Source of the DNA: Mycobacterium sp.
GTDB taxonomy: Bacteria; Actinomycetota; Actinomycetes; Mycobacteriales; Mycobacteriaceae
Reading direction: 5' to 3'
Length of the DNA stretch: 64,000 nt
Assembly: GCA_016197405.1 (NCBI GenBank)
Contig: JACPVR010000035.1
Span: 62,001 to 126,000 of the forward strand
The position numbers and the translations under genes are program-made. Positions 33,484 through 42,156 of this stretch are shown in pieces. Within the stretch, counting starts at the first letter, position 1. Every line of letters begins with the position of its first letter. The notes beneath the pieces are model-generated. The model was not told where the DNA came from. It worked only from the letters and a program-made list of their open reading frames with translations, and ran no database searches.

Positions 33484-34626
33484 TCACGCGTTTGCTTTGC
33501 GCCCCAGCCATTTCCGCTCGGACGCTGTCTCAGGGGCATCGTCGCTGGTGGCGATCAGGAAGCGGTCGGGCAGTGCCAACTTCAGGATGGTGCGCTGCAC
33601 CAGGAGGAACTGACGGGCAAGTGACGCCGTCGTGTACGGCAGGTCGTACTTGTCGCACAGGACGCGCACCCGCTCGGCGATCTCCGGGTAGCGGTTGCTC
33701 GGCAGATCCGGGAACAGGTGGTGTTCGATCTGATAGCACAGGTGCCCGCTGGCAAAGGCCATCACGGGCCCCGCGTCGAAGTTGGCGGTACCGAGCATCT
33801 GGCGTAGGTACCAGGTGGATCGGGGCTCGTCGGCCAACGCGTCCTCGGTGAACTTCTCCGCGCCGTCAGGAAAATGCCCGCAGACGATGACGGCGTACGC
33901 CCACACGTTGCGGACCAGATTCGCGAACAGATTGGCGGTCAACGTCCGGCGCCAACGGCGACCGCTCAGGGCGGGGAACATCACATAATCTTTTGTCACC
34001 TGACGTCGGATCTTTGCCAGGAAAGCCTTTGTCTGACGGGACTTTTGAGCATCGTCGACAGCTCGATCGTGCTCGGAATGCAACCCGTGCAGGGCGATGC
34101 CCCATTCGAAGATCACTGCCAGGAGCAGGTTGCGAAAGGGTTGCGCGAGATGCTGTGGCTGCCAGGGCTGGTCTCGGGTGACTCGCATGATGCCGAAGCC
34201 CAGGTCGTCGTCGGTGTCGAGGACGTTGGTGAAGACATGGTGGCGAAAGTTGTGCGAGAACCGCCACTGGGATGACAATCCGGCCATATCCCACTCCCAG
34301 CTGGTGGAGTGGATCTCCGGATCGTTCATCCAATCCCATTGGCCGTGGCCGATGTTGTGGCCCAGTTCCATGTTCTCGACGCTCTTGGCGGCTGCCAGCG
34401 CCACCGAGCCGAGGGCCCAGCCGACCTTGGACCGGCTGCCGAAGATCACCAGTCGGGCGGAGGCTTCGAGGAGCCGCTGGAATCGGATGGAGCGGCGAAT
34501 GTACGCGGCGTCGCGGGCGCAGCGCGAATCTTCGATATCGCGACGAATCGCGTCGAGTTCTGCGGCGAGCGCGTCGACGTCCGTCTGAGTCAGATGGGCG
34601 TACAACGCGACATCGGTGATGGCCAC
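33484..34626 (-). CDS. Fatty acid desaturase (acyl-lipid/acyl-CoA type)
   Basis: A 380-residue membrane di-iron desaturase. The histidine boxes are HNIGH (residues 90-94), HNFRHH (125-130) and QIEHH near residue 335 (CYQIEHHLFPDLPSNRYPEIA), the last being typical of front-end or DesA3-type enzymes. Membrane helices lie around 55-80 and 180-250. It would introduce a double bond into acyl chains using reduced ferredoxin or an oxidoreductase partner, none of which is encoded nearby. The start is GTG 34626 (VAITDVALYAHLT). No regulatory site was identified upstream. Confidence 0.92.
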   Translation of the reverse strand: MAITDVALYAHLTQTDVDALAAELDAIRRDIEDSRCARDAAYIRRSIRFQRLLEASARLVIFGSRSKVGWALGSVALAAAKSVENMELGHNIGHGQWDWMNDPEIHSTSWEWDMAGLSSQWRFSHNFRHHVFTNVLDTDDDLGFGIMRVTRDQPWQPQHLAQPFRNLLLAVIFEWGIALHGLHSEHDRAVDDAQKSRQTKAFLAKIRRQVTKDYVMFPALSGRRWRRTLTANLFANLVRNVWAYAVIVCGHFPDGAEKFTEDALADEPRSTWYLRQMLGTANFDAGPVMAFASGHLCYQIEHHLFPDLPSNRYPEIAERVRVLCDKYDLPYTTASLARQFLLVQRTILKLALPDRFLIATSDDAPETASERKWLGRKANA

Positions 34627-34837
34627 GGTAAGTCCTATGCGCGCGGGTCCCAAGCTGCCTACGGCGCGTGGATTGACGATTTAAGTGTCAGGCGTTGAGC
34701 GGATGCTCACGCCGGTGCACGAATGCCTCGGCGCTCCAGACTGGCTGATGGAACCAACGCCACAACACTACCCGGTCCGGCCATCGATGGCCGGAATCGA
34801 TTTTCGCCGCTACGGGCACCTGGCCGCCAAGGCCGGG

Positions 34838-34972
34838 TCAGTGCTTGCGTTTGCTCTGCACGGCCTCGGTCAACGACGACTCCGTCGACTTGGCGCGTTT
34901 GTCGGCCCGTTTGTCCTTCAGCGACTTCTCGGACTTCTTGCCCATGCTCTGGCGCGGTGACTTATCGGACAT
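34838..34972 (-). CDS. Small Lys/Arg-rich protein, 44 aa
   Basis: A 44-residue highly basic protein beginning MSDKSPRQSMGKKSEKSLKD and ending VQSKRKH, with no hydrophobic segment. ATG 34972 has AGGGG about 6 nt upstream on the minus strand. Short basic proteins with this MSDKxPRQ start are, as I recall, frequent in mycobacterial genomes as hypotheticals; a nucleic-acid-binding role is only a guess. The reading frame continues upstream to 35128, but that part has no typical protein character. Confidence 0.65.
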   Translation of the reverse strand: MSDKSPRQSMGKKSEKSLKDKRADKRAKSTESSLTEAVQSKRKH

Positions 34973-35174
34973 GACGACCCCTTGATATGGGGGCCTGACT
35001 GGTCCCGATGCTGGAACTGTACGCCCATGCCGGCCCGGGATCGGCGCAGCTCGTGTAGCGTTGAAGAGGTTGGGTAACCAGCCAGTCCGGGCTTGAGGCA
35101 GCCGTCCGCCGCTGATCTCGCCGAGCAACCGCTCACGCCGGACACTCCGGTCACATGCTCAGGCTGGAGACGCC

Positions 35175-36353
35175 GTGACTTCGCTTTCTACCGTTGTATC
35201 CCCGAGGAATCCCACCGCCACGCAAAACTCCTCGGAGTCAATCCGTTTCGGAATTCTCAGCACCTACCCCGACACCCCGTGCGGACTGGCGACCTTCAGC
35301 GCGGCCCTGGGCGACGGGCTGGCCGCCAACGGCGCCGACGTCGCTGTGGTCCGGGTTTCCGACGATGCCCCCTCGCCTGATCCTCGGGTCATCGGCCAGC
35401 TCGTCAACGGGTCACCGCAGTCGGTCACGGCCGCCACCTATGCACTCAACGGGCTCGACGTCGCCGTCATCCAGCACGAATACGGTATCTACGGCGGAAC
35501 CGATGGCGATGAGGTGTTACAGATCCTCGACGGCCTGCATGTTCCGTCGATCGTCGTCGCGCACACGGTACTGAAATCACCCACCCGCAATCAGCGCAGG
35601 GTTCTGGAAGCCGTTGTCGCACTGTCTGATCGGGTCGTCGTCATGTCGGAATCCGCGAGCCGGCGGCTGCGCCGGCGCTATGACGTGGATCCGCGCAAGG
35701 TGGTCACCATCCCGCACGGCGCCAGCATCGCACTCAGCCCACTGGGTAGCACCCCCGCTCGGCCGACGCTACTGACCTGGGGCCTGATCGGACCGGGTAA
35801 GGGCATCGGCCGCGTCATCGACACGATGGCGACCCTGATCGATCTTCCGGATTCGCCGCGCTACCTGGTCGCCGGTCGGACCCACCCGAAAGTGCTCGCC
35901 TCCGACGGCGAGGCGTACCGCAATGCCCGCATCCAGCAGGCCCAGCACCGCGGGGTGGCGGGATCGGTCATCTTCGACGACAGCTACCGGGATTTGGCAT
36001 CGCTGTCGCCTCTGGTGCAGTCCGCTTCCGTGGTGGTGCTGCCGTACGACTCCACCGACCAGGTCACCTCCGGAGTGCTCGTCGACTCGGTTGCCAGTGG
36101 GCGCCCGGTGGTGTCCACCGCATTCCCGCATGCCGTGGAGCTGCTGGGTTCGGGCGCGGGCATCGTCGTCGACCACGACGATGCGCACGGCCTGGCGACG
36201 GCGCTGCGTCGGGTGCTGACCGAGCCACACCTTGCCGAGTCGATGGCGGCCGAGGCGCGCCGGCTCAGCCCCACCATGGCGTGGCCCGTGGTGGCCGAGG
36301 CCTATGCCGGTCTGGCCGCCCATCTGTTGGCCGAACGACGGGCGCGGGCATGA
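35175..36353 (+). CDS. Glycosyltransferase family 4-like protein
   Basis: A 392-residue GT-B glycosyltransferase. The N-terminal domain has FGILSTYPDTPCGLATFSAALGDGL and an IQHEYGIYGG loop. The C-terminal GT4-type donor site shows PHGASIALSP, LLTWGLIGPGKGIGRVIDT, YLVAGRTHP and VVLPYDSTDQVTSGVLVDSVASGRPVV, in which the usual E-x7-E motif is replaced by a D/T-x-x-S version. It starts at GTG 35175. It is first in a four-gene operon, and its stop overlaps the next start (ATGA). With GH130 downstream, a role in making or recycling a mannose-type oligosaccharide is plausible but inferred. Confidence 0.85.
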   Translation: MTSLSTVVSPRNPTATQNSSESIRFGILSTYPDTPCGLATFSAALGDGLAANGADVAVVRVSDDAPSPDPRVIGQLVNGSPQSVTAATYALNGLDVAVIQHEYGIYGGTDGDEVLQILDGLHVPSIVVAHTVLKSPTRNQRRVLEAVVALSDRVVVMSESASRRLRRRYDVDPRKVVTIPHGASIALSPLGSTPARPTLLTWGLIGPGKGIGRVIDTMATLIDLPDSPRYLVAGRTHPKVLASDGEAYRNARIQQAQHRGVAGSVIFDDSYRDLASLSPLVQSASVVVLPYDSTDQVTSGVLVDSVASGRPVVSTAFPHAVELLGSGAGIVVDHDDAHGLATALRRVLTEPHLAESMAAEARRLSPTMAWPVVAEAYAGLAAHLLAERRARA

Positions 36354-37372
36354 CCACTCTTGAGCCGGCGCCGGTGTTCGATCACCTGTTGCGGATGACC
36401 GACCAGAACGGCACCTTCGAGCACGCCTGCTTCGGCGAACCGCGGACCGAACATGGTTACTGCACCGACGACATGGCGCGCGTGCTGGTGGTCGCCAGCC
36501 GCGAACCGCACGCCAACGACAACCTGCATGACCTCGCCGCTCTCACACTGCGCTACCTGGACGGCGCGCTGGCCGACGACGGTTGCTGCCACAACCGAAT
36601 GGACCGCACCGGACGTTGGCTCGACGAACCGTCGGTATCGGATTGGTGGGGCAGGTGCATCTGGGGCCTCGGCACCGCCGCCGCCCACAGCGACGTCCCG
36701 GCGCACCGCCAGGCGGCGACCGCTCAATTCGAACGCGCAGTCCAGCAACGATCGCCCTGGCCACGAGCCATGTCGTACGCGGTATTGGGCGCCGCCGAGT
36801 TGGTCTCGGCCGACTGCGCGCATCGAGAGGCCCGCAGTCTGCTCGTCGACTATGCGAACACGGTCGCCAAACCGAACGGCAATCCGGCCTGGCCGTGGCC
36901 CGAGGAGCGGCTGACCTACGCAAACGCCGTCCTGCCCGAGGCGATGATCGCGGCCGGCACCGCACTGGAGGACACCGCGCTGTGCCGCCACGGCCTCGAC
37001 CTCCTGTCCTGGTTGGTAGCGGTCGAGATCAATGGTGATCACCTTTCGCCGACCCCGGTCGGCGGGCGTGGCCCCGGTGAGACCGGCCCGGCGTTCGACC
37101 AGCAGCCGATCGAGGTGTCAGCGCTCGCCGAGGCCTGCGCGCGGGCCGCGGCCGTGGACCCAAGCCCGCTCTGGCCGGCGTGTGTGCGGATGGCAGCAGC
37201 CTGGTTCACCGGTAGCAATGACGCCGGGCACGTCATGTGGGATCAGCGCACCGGTGCCGGTTTCGACGGACTGCGCGTCGACGGCGTCAACGAGAACCAG
37301 GGTGCCGAATCGACGCTGGCCGTGCTGGCGACCCTGCAGCAGGCCAAGCGCTTCCCGGAGCCCGGACGGTGA
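36350..37372 (+). CDS. Six-hairpin glycosidase-like protein of the GT4/GH130 operon
   Basis: A 340-residue soluble protein. Sequence features fit an (alpha/alpha)6-toroid carbohydrate-active fold: HGYCTDDMARVLVVASRE near the N-terminus, YLDGALADDGCCHNRMDRTGRW, WGRCIWGLGTAA, PWPEERLTYANAVLPEAMIAAG and GPAFDQQPIEVSALAEACARA. No catalytic pair can be assigned with confidence. Homologues I recall are always beside GT4 and GH130 genes and often misannotated as glycosyltransferases. It overlaps both neighbours (ATGA upstream, GTGA downstream), so the three products are likely made together. Confidence 0.7.
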   Translation: MTTLEPAPVFDHLLRMTDQNGTFEHACFGEPRTEHGYCTDDMARVLVVASREPHANDNLHDLAALTLRYLDGALADDGCCHNRMDRTGRWLDEPSVSDWWGRCIWGLGTAAAHSDVPAHRQAATAQFERAVQQRSPWPRAMSYAVLGAAELVSADCAHREARSLLVDYANTVAKPNGNPAWPWPEERLTYANAVLPEAMIAAGTALEDTALCRHGLDLLSWLVAVEINGDHLSPTPVGGRGPGETGPAFDQQPIEVSALAEACARAAAVDPSPLWPACVRMAAAWFTGSNDAGHVMWDQRTGAGFDGLRVDGVNENQGAESTLAVLATLQQAKRFPEPGR

Positions 37373-38844
37373 GCTGGCCGCAAACCCTGGTGACTCGTAG
37401 CTCGGTACGTCTGCTCGCAGACCCGGCGCGCGTCGTCACCCAATTGTTCGTGCCGAGCCAAGAGGGATTTGAGCACACCGAGTCGCGGGCCGGGGCAGTG
37501 GTGGAGCGGATCCTGGCAATCGACGAGGACGAGGTCCGGTCGTGCCTGGCCGAACTGCTGGTTCGTTTCGAAGGGCGCCACCGCGACCTGCGCGGCACGT
37601 TCAGCCGTCACGCCGCCGAACTGGCTGACCGGCTCAACGCCGACCGCGTACTGTCCGAGGAGCGAAACCTCTTGCTGGGTGCGGCATTTACCAGCGAGTA
37701 CGCTATCGAAGGCGCGGCGCTGTGCAATCCGAGCATGGTCGCGCATCCTGATCAGAGTGAGATTGCCTCCGGCAGTTTGCGATTCGTGCTGAGTGTCCGC
37801 GGAATCGGTGAAGGACACCAGTCATCGATCGGATTCCGGACAGGCGTGATCGATGCGGCCGGTGAGATCGCCATCGACGCGATATCGCCTTTCGCGACCA
37901 CCGGAACGGTCATGCCCGTGCTGATGGAGGCAGCGGTATTCCGCAGTGAGCTGGACCGTCTCGATGACGCAGGAGAGGCAGCCGACTTCGTCTTCGACTC
38001 CCTTGGTGACCATTTCAGCCGCGACGAGCTGGAGAACCGCCTCGGCACGTTGCGCACCAAACTGCGGACCCGCGGTCACGCGCAGAAGACGATCAGCCAG
38101 ATCCGGGATATCGCAGACCGGACCTATGGCGTCGAATTCGACCCCGGGACCGCACTGTCGGATCGCGTACTGCGCCCCGCGATGGGCGCCGAAGCAGCAG
38201 GAGTCGAGGACGCGCGCTTCGTCCGCTTCGTCGATGACGACGGCAGCGTCACCTACTACGCCAGCTACACGGCCTACAGCGGATCCCGTATCGCCCAGCA
38301 GCTCTTGGAAACCAGGGACTTTCGGTCGTTCACGTCAATGCCGCTGGTCGGACGAGCGGCAGCCAACAAAGGCCTGGCGCTGTTTCCCCGCCGTATCAAC
38401 GGGCGCTTCGCGGCGATGTCACGTGCCGACCGCGAATCCAACGCCGTCGCGTGCTCCGACCACCGGTTGCTGTGGACGGACTCCGCGCCGTGTCAGCAGC
38501 CCACCGAGCCGTGGGAAGTGTTGCAGTTGGGCAACTGTGGCCCCCCGATAGAAACCGCAGCCGGCTGGCTGGTCCTCACCCACGGTGTCGGTCCGATGCG
38601 CACCTACCTGCTCGGAGCCATCCTGCTGGATATCGACGACCCGACCCGGATCATCGGCCGGCTACGGCAACCGCTGCTGAGCCCTGCGCCGGACGAGCGC
38701 GATGGCTACGTACCCAACGTGGTGTATTCATGCGGCGCGCTGGCGCACGCAGACACTCTGGTACTGCCGTACGGCATCAGTGACGGCGCTATCGGATTTG
38801 CGACGGTCGCCATCCCCGAGTTGCTCGCCGCCCTGGTCGAGTGA
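37369..38844 (+). CDS. GH130-family glycoside phosphorylase/hydrolase
   Basis: A 491-residue protein whose C-terminal ~320 residues form the five-bladed propeller of GH130 (beta-mannoside phosphorylases and hydrolases). The catalytic Asp is expected in the EDPR-type motif, here GVEDARFVRF with Asp281. YYASYTAYSG, NKGLALFPRRINGRFAAMSRAD and the C-terminal YSCGALAHADTLVLPYGISD also match the family. The ~170-residue N-terminal extension is unusual and helical. The start is GTG 37369, overlapping the previous stop. The expected role is phosphorolysis or hydrolysis of beta-mannosides within the product of the upstream transferase (inference). Confidence 0.85.
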   Translation: MSWPQTLVTRSSVRLLADPARVVTQLFVPSQEGFEHTESRAGAVVERILAIDEDEVRSCLAELLVRFEGRHRDLRGTFSRHAAELADRLNADRVLSEERNLLLGAAFTSEYAIEGAALCNPSMVAHPDQSEIASGSLRFVLSVRGIGEGHQSSIGFRTGVIDAAGEIAIDAISPFATTGTVMPVLMEAAVFRSELDRLDDAGEAADFVFDSLGDHFSRDELENRLGTLRTKLRTRGHAQKTISQIRDIADRTYGVEFDPGTALSDRVLRPAMGAEAAGVEDARFVRFVDDDGSVTYYASYTAYSGSRIAQQLLETRDFRSFTSMPLVGRAAANKGLALFPRRINGRFAAMSRADRESNAVACSDHRLLWTDSAPCQQPTEPWEVLQLGNCGPPIETAAGWLVLTHGVGPMRTYLLGAILLDIDDPTRIIGRLRQPLLSPAPDERDGYVPNVVYSCGALAHADTLVLPYGISDGAIGFATVAIPELLAALVE

Positions 38845-38861
38845 AGAAGCCAGGAGACGAT

Positions 38862-39698
38862 ATGAACGCAGGCGGCACGCTTTCCCCGTCCGTCCCCGAC
38901 CGGGTGGTCGGAACCGAAATCGAGGTCGAGATCACCGCGCCGACGACGCTGGAGTTCCAGATCGCGATCGCGCCGCACCCGAATACCATCGTTTTCGAGG
39001 CGCTTTCGTTCACGCTGAACGGACGGGCTATCGATCCGCTGGAGATAAGCAGCGCACACGGTAACCGCATCCACAAGTTCGACGCCGGGGTGGGACACCT
39101 GGTGGCGAACTACTCGGCGACGATCACCGGGCAAACCGATCCCGCGCCCGTCACGGAGTCCGACCTGTCGACCTACCTGCGCCCGAGCCGCTATGCCGAG
39201 GCCGACAAGTTCTACGGTTTCGCCGGCACCGAATTCGGCGCGTTCGGCGATTCTGCGACCCTGCTGGAACGGGTATCGCTGTGGGTGGCCAACCGGCTCA
39301 GCTATGTCCCGGGTTCCAGCGATCCGACCGACGGCGCGGTGGACACCCTGCTTTCCGGCGCTGGAGTGTGTCGCGACTTCGTGCACCTGGTGGTCGCGGT
39401 GCTCCGAGCGGTGAACGTGCCGGCCCGAGCTGTCTCGGTCTACGCACCGGGGCTCTACCCGATGGATTTCCACGCGGTGGCCGAGGCGTTTGTGGACGGA
39501 CAGTGGCGAGTCATCGACGGAACCCTGTTGGCGCCGCGTCAATCACTGGTCCGGATCGCCACCGGTCGCGATGCCGCTGATATCGCCTTCCTCGACAACC
39601 ACAGGGGCACAATAGAACTCACGAAGCTCGTGGTGTCCGCGATTGTCGACGGAGAGTTGCCCCGGGACCAGGTCGACCAGTTGGTCTCCATCCGATGA
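38862..39698 (+). CDS. Transglutaminase-like cysteine protease family protein
   Basis: A 278-residue transglutaminase-like protein. The catalytic triad is visible: Cys170 in SGAGVCRDFVHL, His in MDFHAVAEAF and Asp in WRVIDGT. The N-terminal ~110 residues are a beta-rich domain (EIEVEITAPTTLEFQIAIAP). ATG 38862 has AGGAG six nt upstream; GTG 38841, overlapping the GH130 stop, is also in frame. Related proteins act as amidases/peptidases or in protein cross-linking. Its place as last gene of the GT4-GH130 operon suggests processing or attachment of a glycan-bearing product, which is inference. Confidence 0.82.
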   Translation: MNAGGTLSPSVPDRVVGTEIEVEITAPTTLEFQIAIAPHPNTIVFEALSFTLNGRAIDPLEISSAHGNRIHKFDAGVGHLVANYSATITGQTDPAPVTESDLSTYLRPSRYAEADKFYGFAGTEFGAFGDSATLLERVSLWVANRLSYVPGSSDPTDGAVDTLLSGAGVCRDFVHLVVAVLRAVNVPARAVSVYAPGLYPMDFHAVAEAFVDGQWRVIDGTLLAPRQSLVRIATGRDAADIAFLDNHRGTIELTKLVVSAIVDGELPRDQVDQLVSIR

Positions 39699-39796
39699 GC
39701 GGAATGACTCGTGAAACGACGGGATGTGGTGGAGGGTAGGGGTATGAGGTCGCGATTTGGACCCGCCCGGCACGTCTGCGCGCGGGTCGGCTGAGT

Positions 39797-40504
39797 GTGG
39801 GGCTCCAGGATCAATTGATCGCTGCGGTCGACGGACGGCGAGGAACCGAAGCCGCCGACCGGCTCTGCGCGGCCTGTGTGGAGCTGTTCGACATCGATGC
39901 GGCAGCCATCTCGCTGATCTTCGACGGCGCCAACAGTGCCACGATGGGCGCGAGCGGCGCACAGGCCAAGACATATGACGAGCTGCAGTTCACCATGGGC
40001 GAGGGGCCGTGCCTGGAATCGGTTGCATCGCGTGCCCCCGTACTGGTCGCCGATCTGGCCGATCCCGCGGAAGAGCGTTGGCCGGCGTATCGGCCTGCCA
40101 TGCTGGAACTGCGGGTGCGTGCCGTGTTCGCCATGCCGCTGCTGCTGGCCGGGGAATACGTGGGGGCTCTCGATCTGTTCCGGGCCCAACCGGGGGCCCT
40201 CGCCGACCAGCACCTGGCAGGCGCAGTCATGGCCGCCGAACTGGCCGGAGTACCGCTACTGGACCTAGCCGACTCCGACCTTCAGGCCGCGGTCAGCGAC
40301 CGCACCAGCAACGCCTGGGCCGAACTGAATGTACTGAGCCGGGCTGAGGTGAGTCAGGCGACTGGCATGCTGGTAGCGCAACTCGACATCGAACCCGCCG
40401 AAGCACTTGTGCGGCTGCGCGCTCACGCCTACGCCACTGGGCGCAGCGCCACCGATGTCGCGCGCGACATTCTCGATCTACGCCTGAGATTGGACGCCGA
40501 CTGA
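39797..40504 (+). CDS. GAF-ANTAR domain regulator (1 of 3)
   Basis: A 235-residue protein: an N-terminal GAF sensor (about 1-150; LCAACVELFDIDAAAISLIF, YDELQFTMGEGPCLE, FAMPLLLAGEYVGALDLF) and a C-terminal ANTAR RNA-binding three-helix domain (about 170-232; RAEVSQATGMLVAQLDIEPAEALVRLRAHAYATGR). ANTAR proteins bind paired RNA hairpins and act as antiterminators. The start is GTG 39797. No ANTAR target hairpin pair was found in the adjacent intergenic gaps by eye. It begins 98 nt after the carbohydrate operon and is followed 45 nt later by a second GAF-ANTAR gene. Confidence 0.88.
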   Translation: MGLQDQLIAAVDGRRGTEAADRLCAACVELFDIDAAAISLIFDGANSATMGASGAQAKTYDELQFTMGEGPCLESVASRAPVLVADLADPAEERWPAYRPAMLELRVRAVFAMPLLLAGEYVGALDLFRAQPGALADQHLAGAVMAAELAGVPLLDLADSDLQAAVSDRTSNAWAELNVLSRAEVSQATGMLVAQLDIEPAEALVRLRAHAYATGRSATDVARDILDLRLRLDAD

Positions 40505-40549
40505 TGCGGGCGACCCGACACGAGCACCGGAACCGCTAAGGAGATCACC

Positions 40550-41305
40550 GTGACCGAGACCCCGCGGGAGGCCCGCGTACTGGACGCGGTTGTGTCGCTG
40601 GTGGACAACCTCCTCGATGATTTCGACGTCGTCGACCTGATGACCGATCTCACGGAGCGATGCGCCGAGCTGCTCGACGTGGCGGCCGCCGGACTACTGC
40701 TCGCCGATCCGATGCAACAACTGCGGCTGTTGGCGGCGACATCTGAGCAGGCGCGAGAACTCGACCTGTTCCAGCTGCAGGCCGACGAAGGTCCCTGTGT
40801 CGACTGCTACCGCTCGGGTCAGCCGGTGTCGGTGCCGGATCTGAGGCTCACGCAGGACCGTTGGCCGCGGTTCGTGCCTGCCGCACTCGACGTCGGCTTC
40901 GTCTCGGTGCATGCAGTGCCGATGCGCGCTGCGGGCATCGTGTTGGGGGCGATGGGTCTGTTCGGTGACGAACACGCGACGTTCGACGAGGCCGATCAGC
41001 TGGTGGGCCAGACCCTCGCCCACATCGCGTCGGTGGCGATTCTGCTGGAGCAGCCGGTGACGCCGGCCAAGGTGATGACGAATCTTCGTGCGGCGCTTGC
41101 CAATCGGGTGGTAGTCGAGCAAGCCAAGGGGTTCCTGCGGGGCGCACTGGGGGTATCGGTGGAGGATGCGTTCAGGCTCCTTCGGATCTACAGCCGCCTA
41201 CACGGTGAACATCTGACCGACGTCGCCCGGACGTTGATGACCGATCGGTACTCGCGCCCGGCCGTGCTTGCCGCCATGACCGAGCTGGCGAATCGGCCGC
41301 GCTGA
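40550..41305 (+). CDS. GAF-ANTAR domain regulator (2 of 3)
   Basis: A 251-residue protein with the same layout: GAF (LTERCAELLDVAAAGLLLAD, ELDLFQLQADEGPCVDCYRSG, GIVLGAMGLFGDEHATFDEAD) and ANTAR (LANRVVVEQAKGFLRGALGVSVEDAFRLLRIYSRLHG). The conserved EQAKG and DAFxxLRxxSR of ANTAR helix 1-2 are clear. The start is GTG 40550 with AAGGAG seven nt upstream. The EGPC motif around the GAF ligand pocket is shared with regulator 1. Its stop directly abuts the stop of the convergent third GAF-ANTAR gene. Confidence 0.9.
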   Translation: MTETPREARVLDAVVSLVDNLLDDFDVVDLMTDLTERCAELLDVAAAGLLLADPMQQLRLLAATSEQARELDLFQLQADEGPCVDCYRSGQPVSVPDLRLTQDRWPRFVPAALDVGFVSVHAVPMRAAGIVLGAMGLFGDEHATFDEADQLVGQTLAHIASVAILLEQPVTPAKVMTNLRAALANRVVVEQAKGFLRGALGVSVEDAFRLLRIYSRLHGEHLTDVARTLMTDRYSRPAVLAAMTELANRPR

Positions 41306-42109
41306 TCAGCCGCTGTGCCGGGAGCGGGCGCGCCGCGCGGCCTCCTCGACGAGCTTGCCCGCGACGACGTTGAGCTTGGTCTGTTCGTTTTGGCTGAGTC
41401 GTGCCAGGTGCTCGAATGCCTCGGCGGCGCTGATGCCCGAGCGGCTGCGGATGATGCCGATCGCCTGGTCGATCACCGCCCGGCTCCTCAGGGCGGTTTG
41501 TAATTGCTGCGCGCGCTCTTGGGCTCGGTGCAGCACCTGCGCGTTGTAGACGGCCACGGCCGCGGAATCGGCGAACTCGGCCCCCAGTTCCACCGCGTGC
41601 CGGCCGAAGGCATCGCGATCCTGCGCGTAACAGCTGATCGCACCCACCACGAAGTCGTTGACCACCAGTGGTAACGCCAGCACCGAGTGCACGCCGAGTC
41701 GCGCCACCCGTCCGCTGAACTTCGGCCAACGCTGGTCACCACCCAATGAGCCGCTCATCATCACCCGCCGGGTCTGCATGCAGCTCACGGCGGGTCCCTC
41801 GTCGAGTTCGTCGACCTGCATACCTTCGATGACACCGACGAAGTCGGCGGTTCCCTGCCGCACCACCCCTTCGGTCCGGTCAGCCGGGGGAACGAGAATC
41901 AGCCCGGCGCCCGTGGCACCCGGGACCGCGCGGACCGCGTAACCGGCGATTTCCTCGAGGCTCTCGCGCATTGTGCGACTCCCCGCCACGAGCGCGGCCA
42001 CGCCGGCCAGACTGGTATGCAGTCCGATCCGGTCGGCATCGAGTCGGGCCGCCGAAACGTCGGGGTCTGGCGGCGCTGTGCGCCCAGGCTGGGCGTCGTA
42101 CTCGGCCAT
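41306..42109 (-). CDS. GAF-ANTAR domain regulator (3 of 3)
   Basis: A 267-residue GAF-ANTAR protein. The GAF part reads AVPGATGAGLILVPPADRTEG, VDELDEGPAVSCMQTRR, LGVHSVLALPLVVNDFVVGAISCYAQDRDAF; the ANTAR part is LRSRAVIDQAIGIIRSRSGISAAEAFEHLARLSQNEQTKL. Its DExPAVSC pocket differs from the EGPC of the other two, suggesting another ligand. The first ATG is at 42109. It faces the second GAF-ANTAR gene tail to tail with no intervening base. Confidence 0.9.
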   Translation of the reverse strand: MAEYDAQPGRTAPPDPDVSAARLDADRIGLHTSLAGVAALVAGSRTMRESLEEIAGYAVRAVPGATGAGLILVPPADRTEGVVRQGTADFVGVIEGMQVDELDEGPAVSCMQTRRVMMSGSLGGDQRWPKFSGRVARLGVHSVLALPLVVNDFVVGAISCYAQDRDAFGRHAVELGAEFADSAAVAVYNAQVLHRAQERAQQLQTALRSRAVIDQAIGIIRSRSGISAAEAFEHLARLSQNEQTKLNVVAGKLVEEAARRARSRHSG

Positions 42110-42156
42110 GATGGGGGCTCAATCTACTCGCGTCTTCTTCAGCGCGGCCAGGGTTT

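Noticed and set aside
38706..39542. Minus-strand 278-codon frame over the GH130/transglutaminase junction
   Set aside because: It is antisense to two genes with clear catalytic motifs and shows no protein family of its own.
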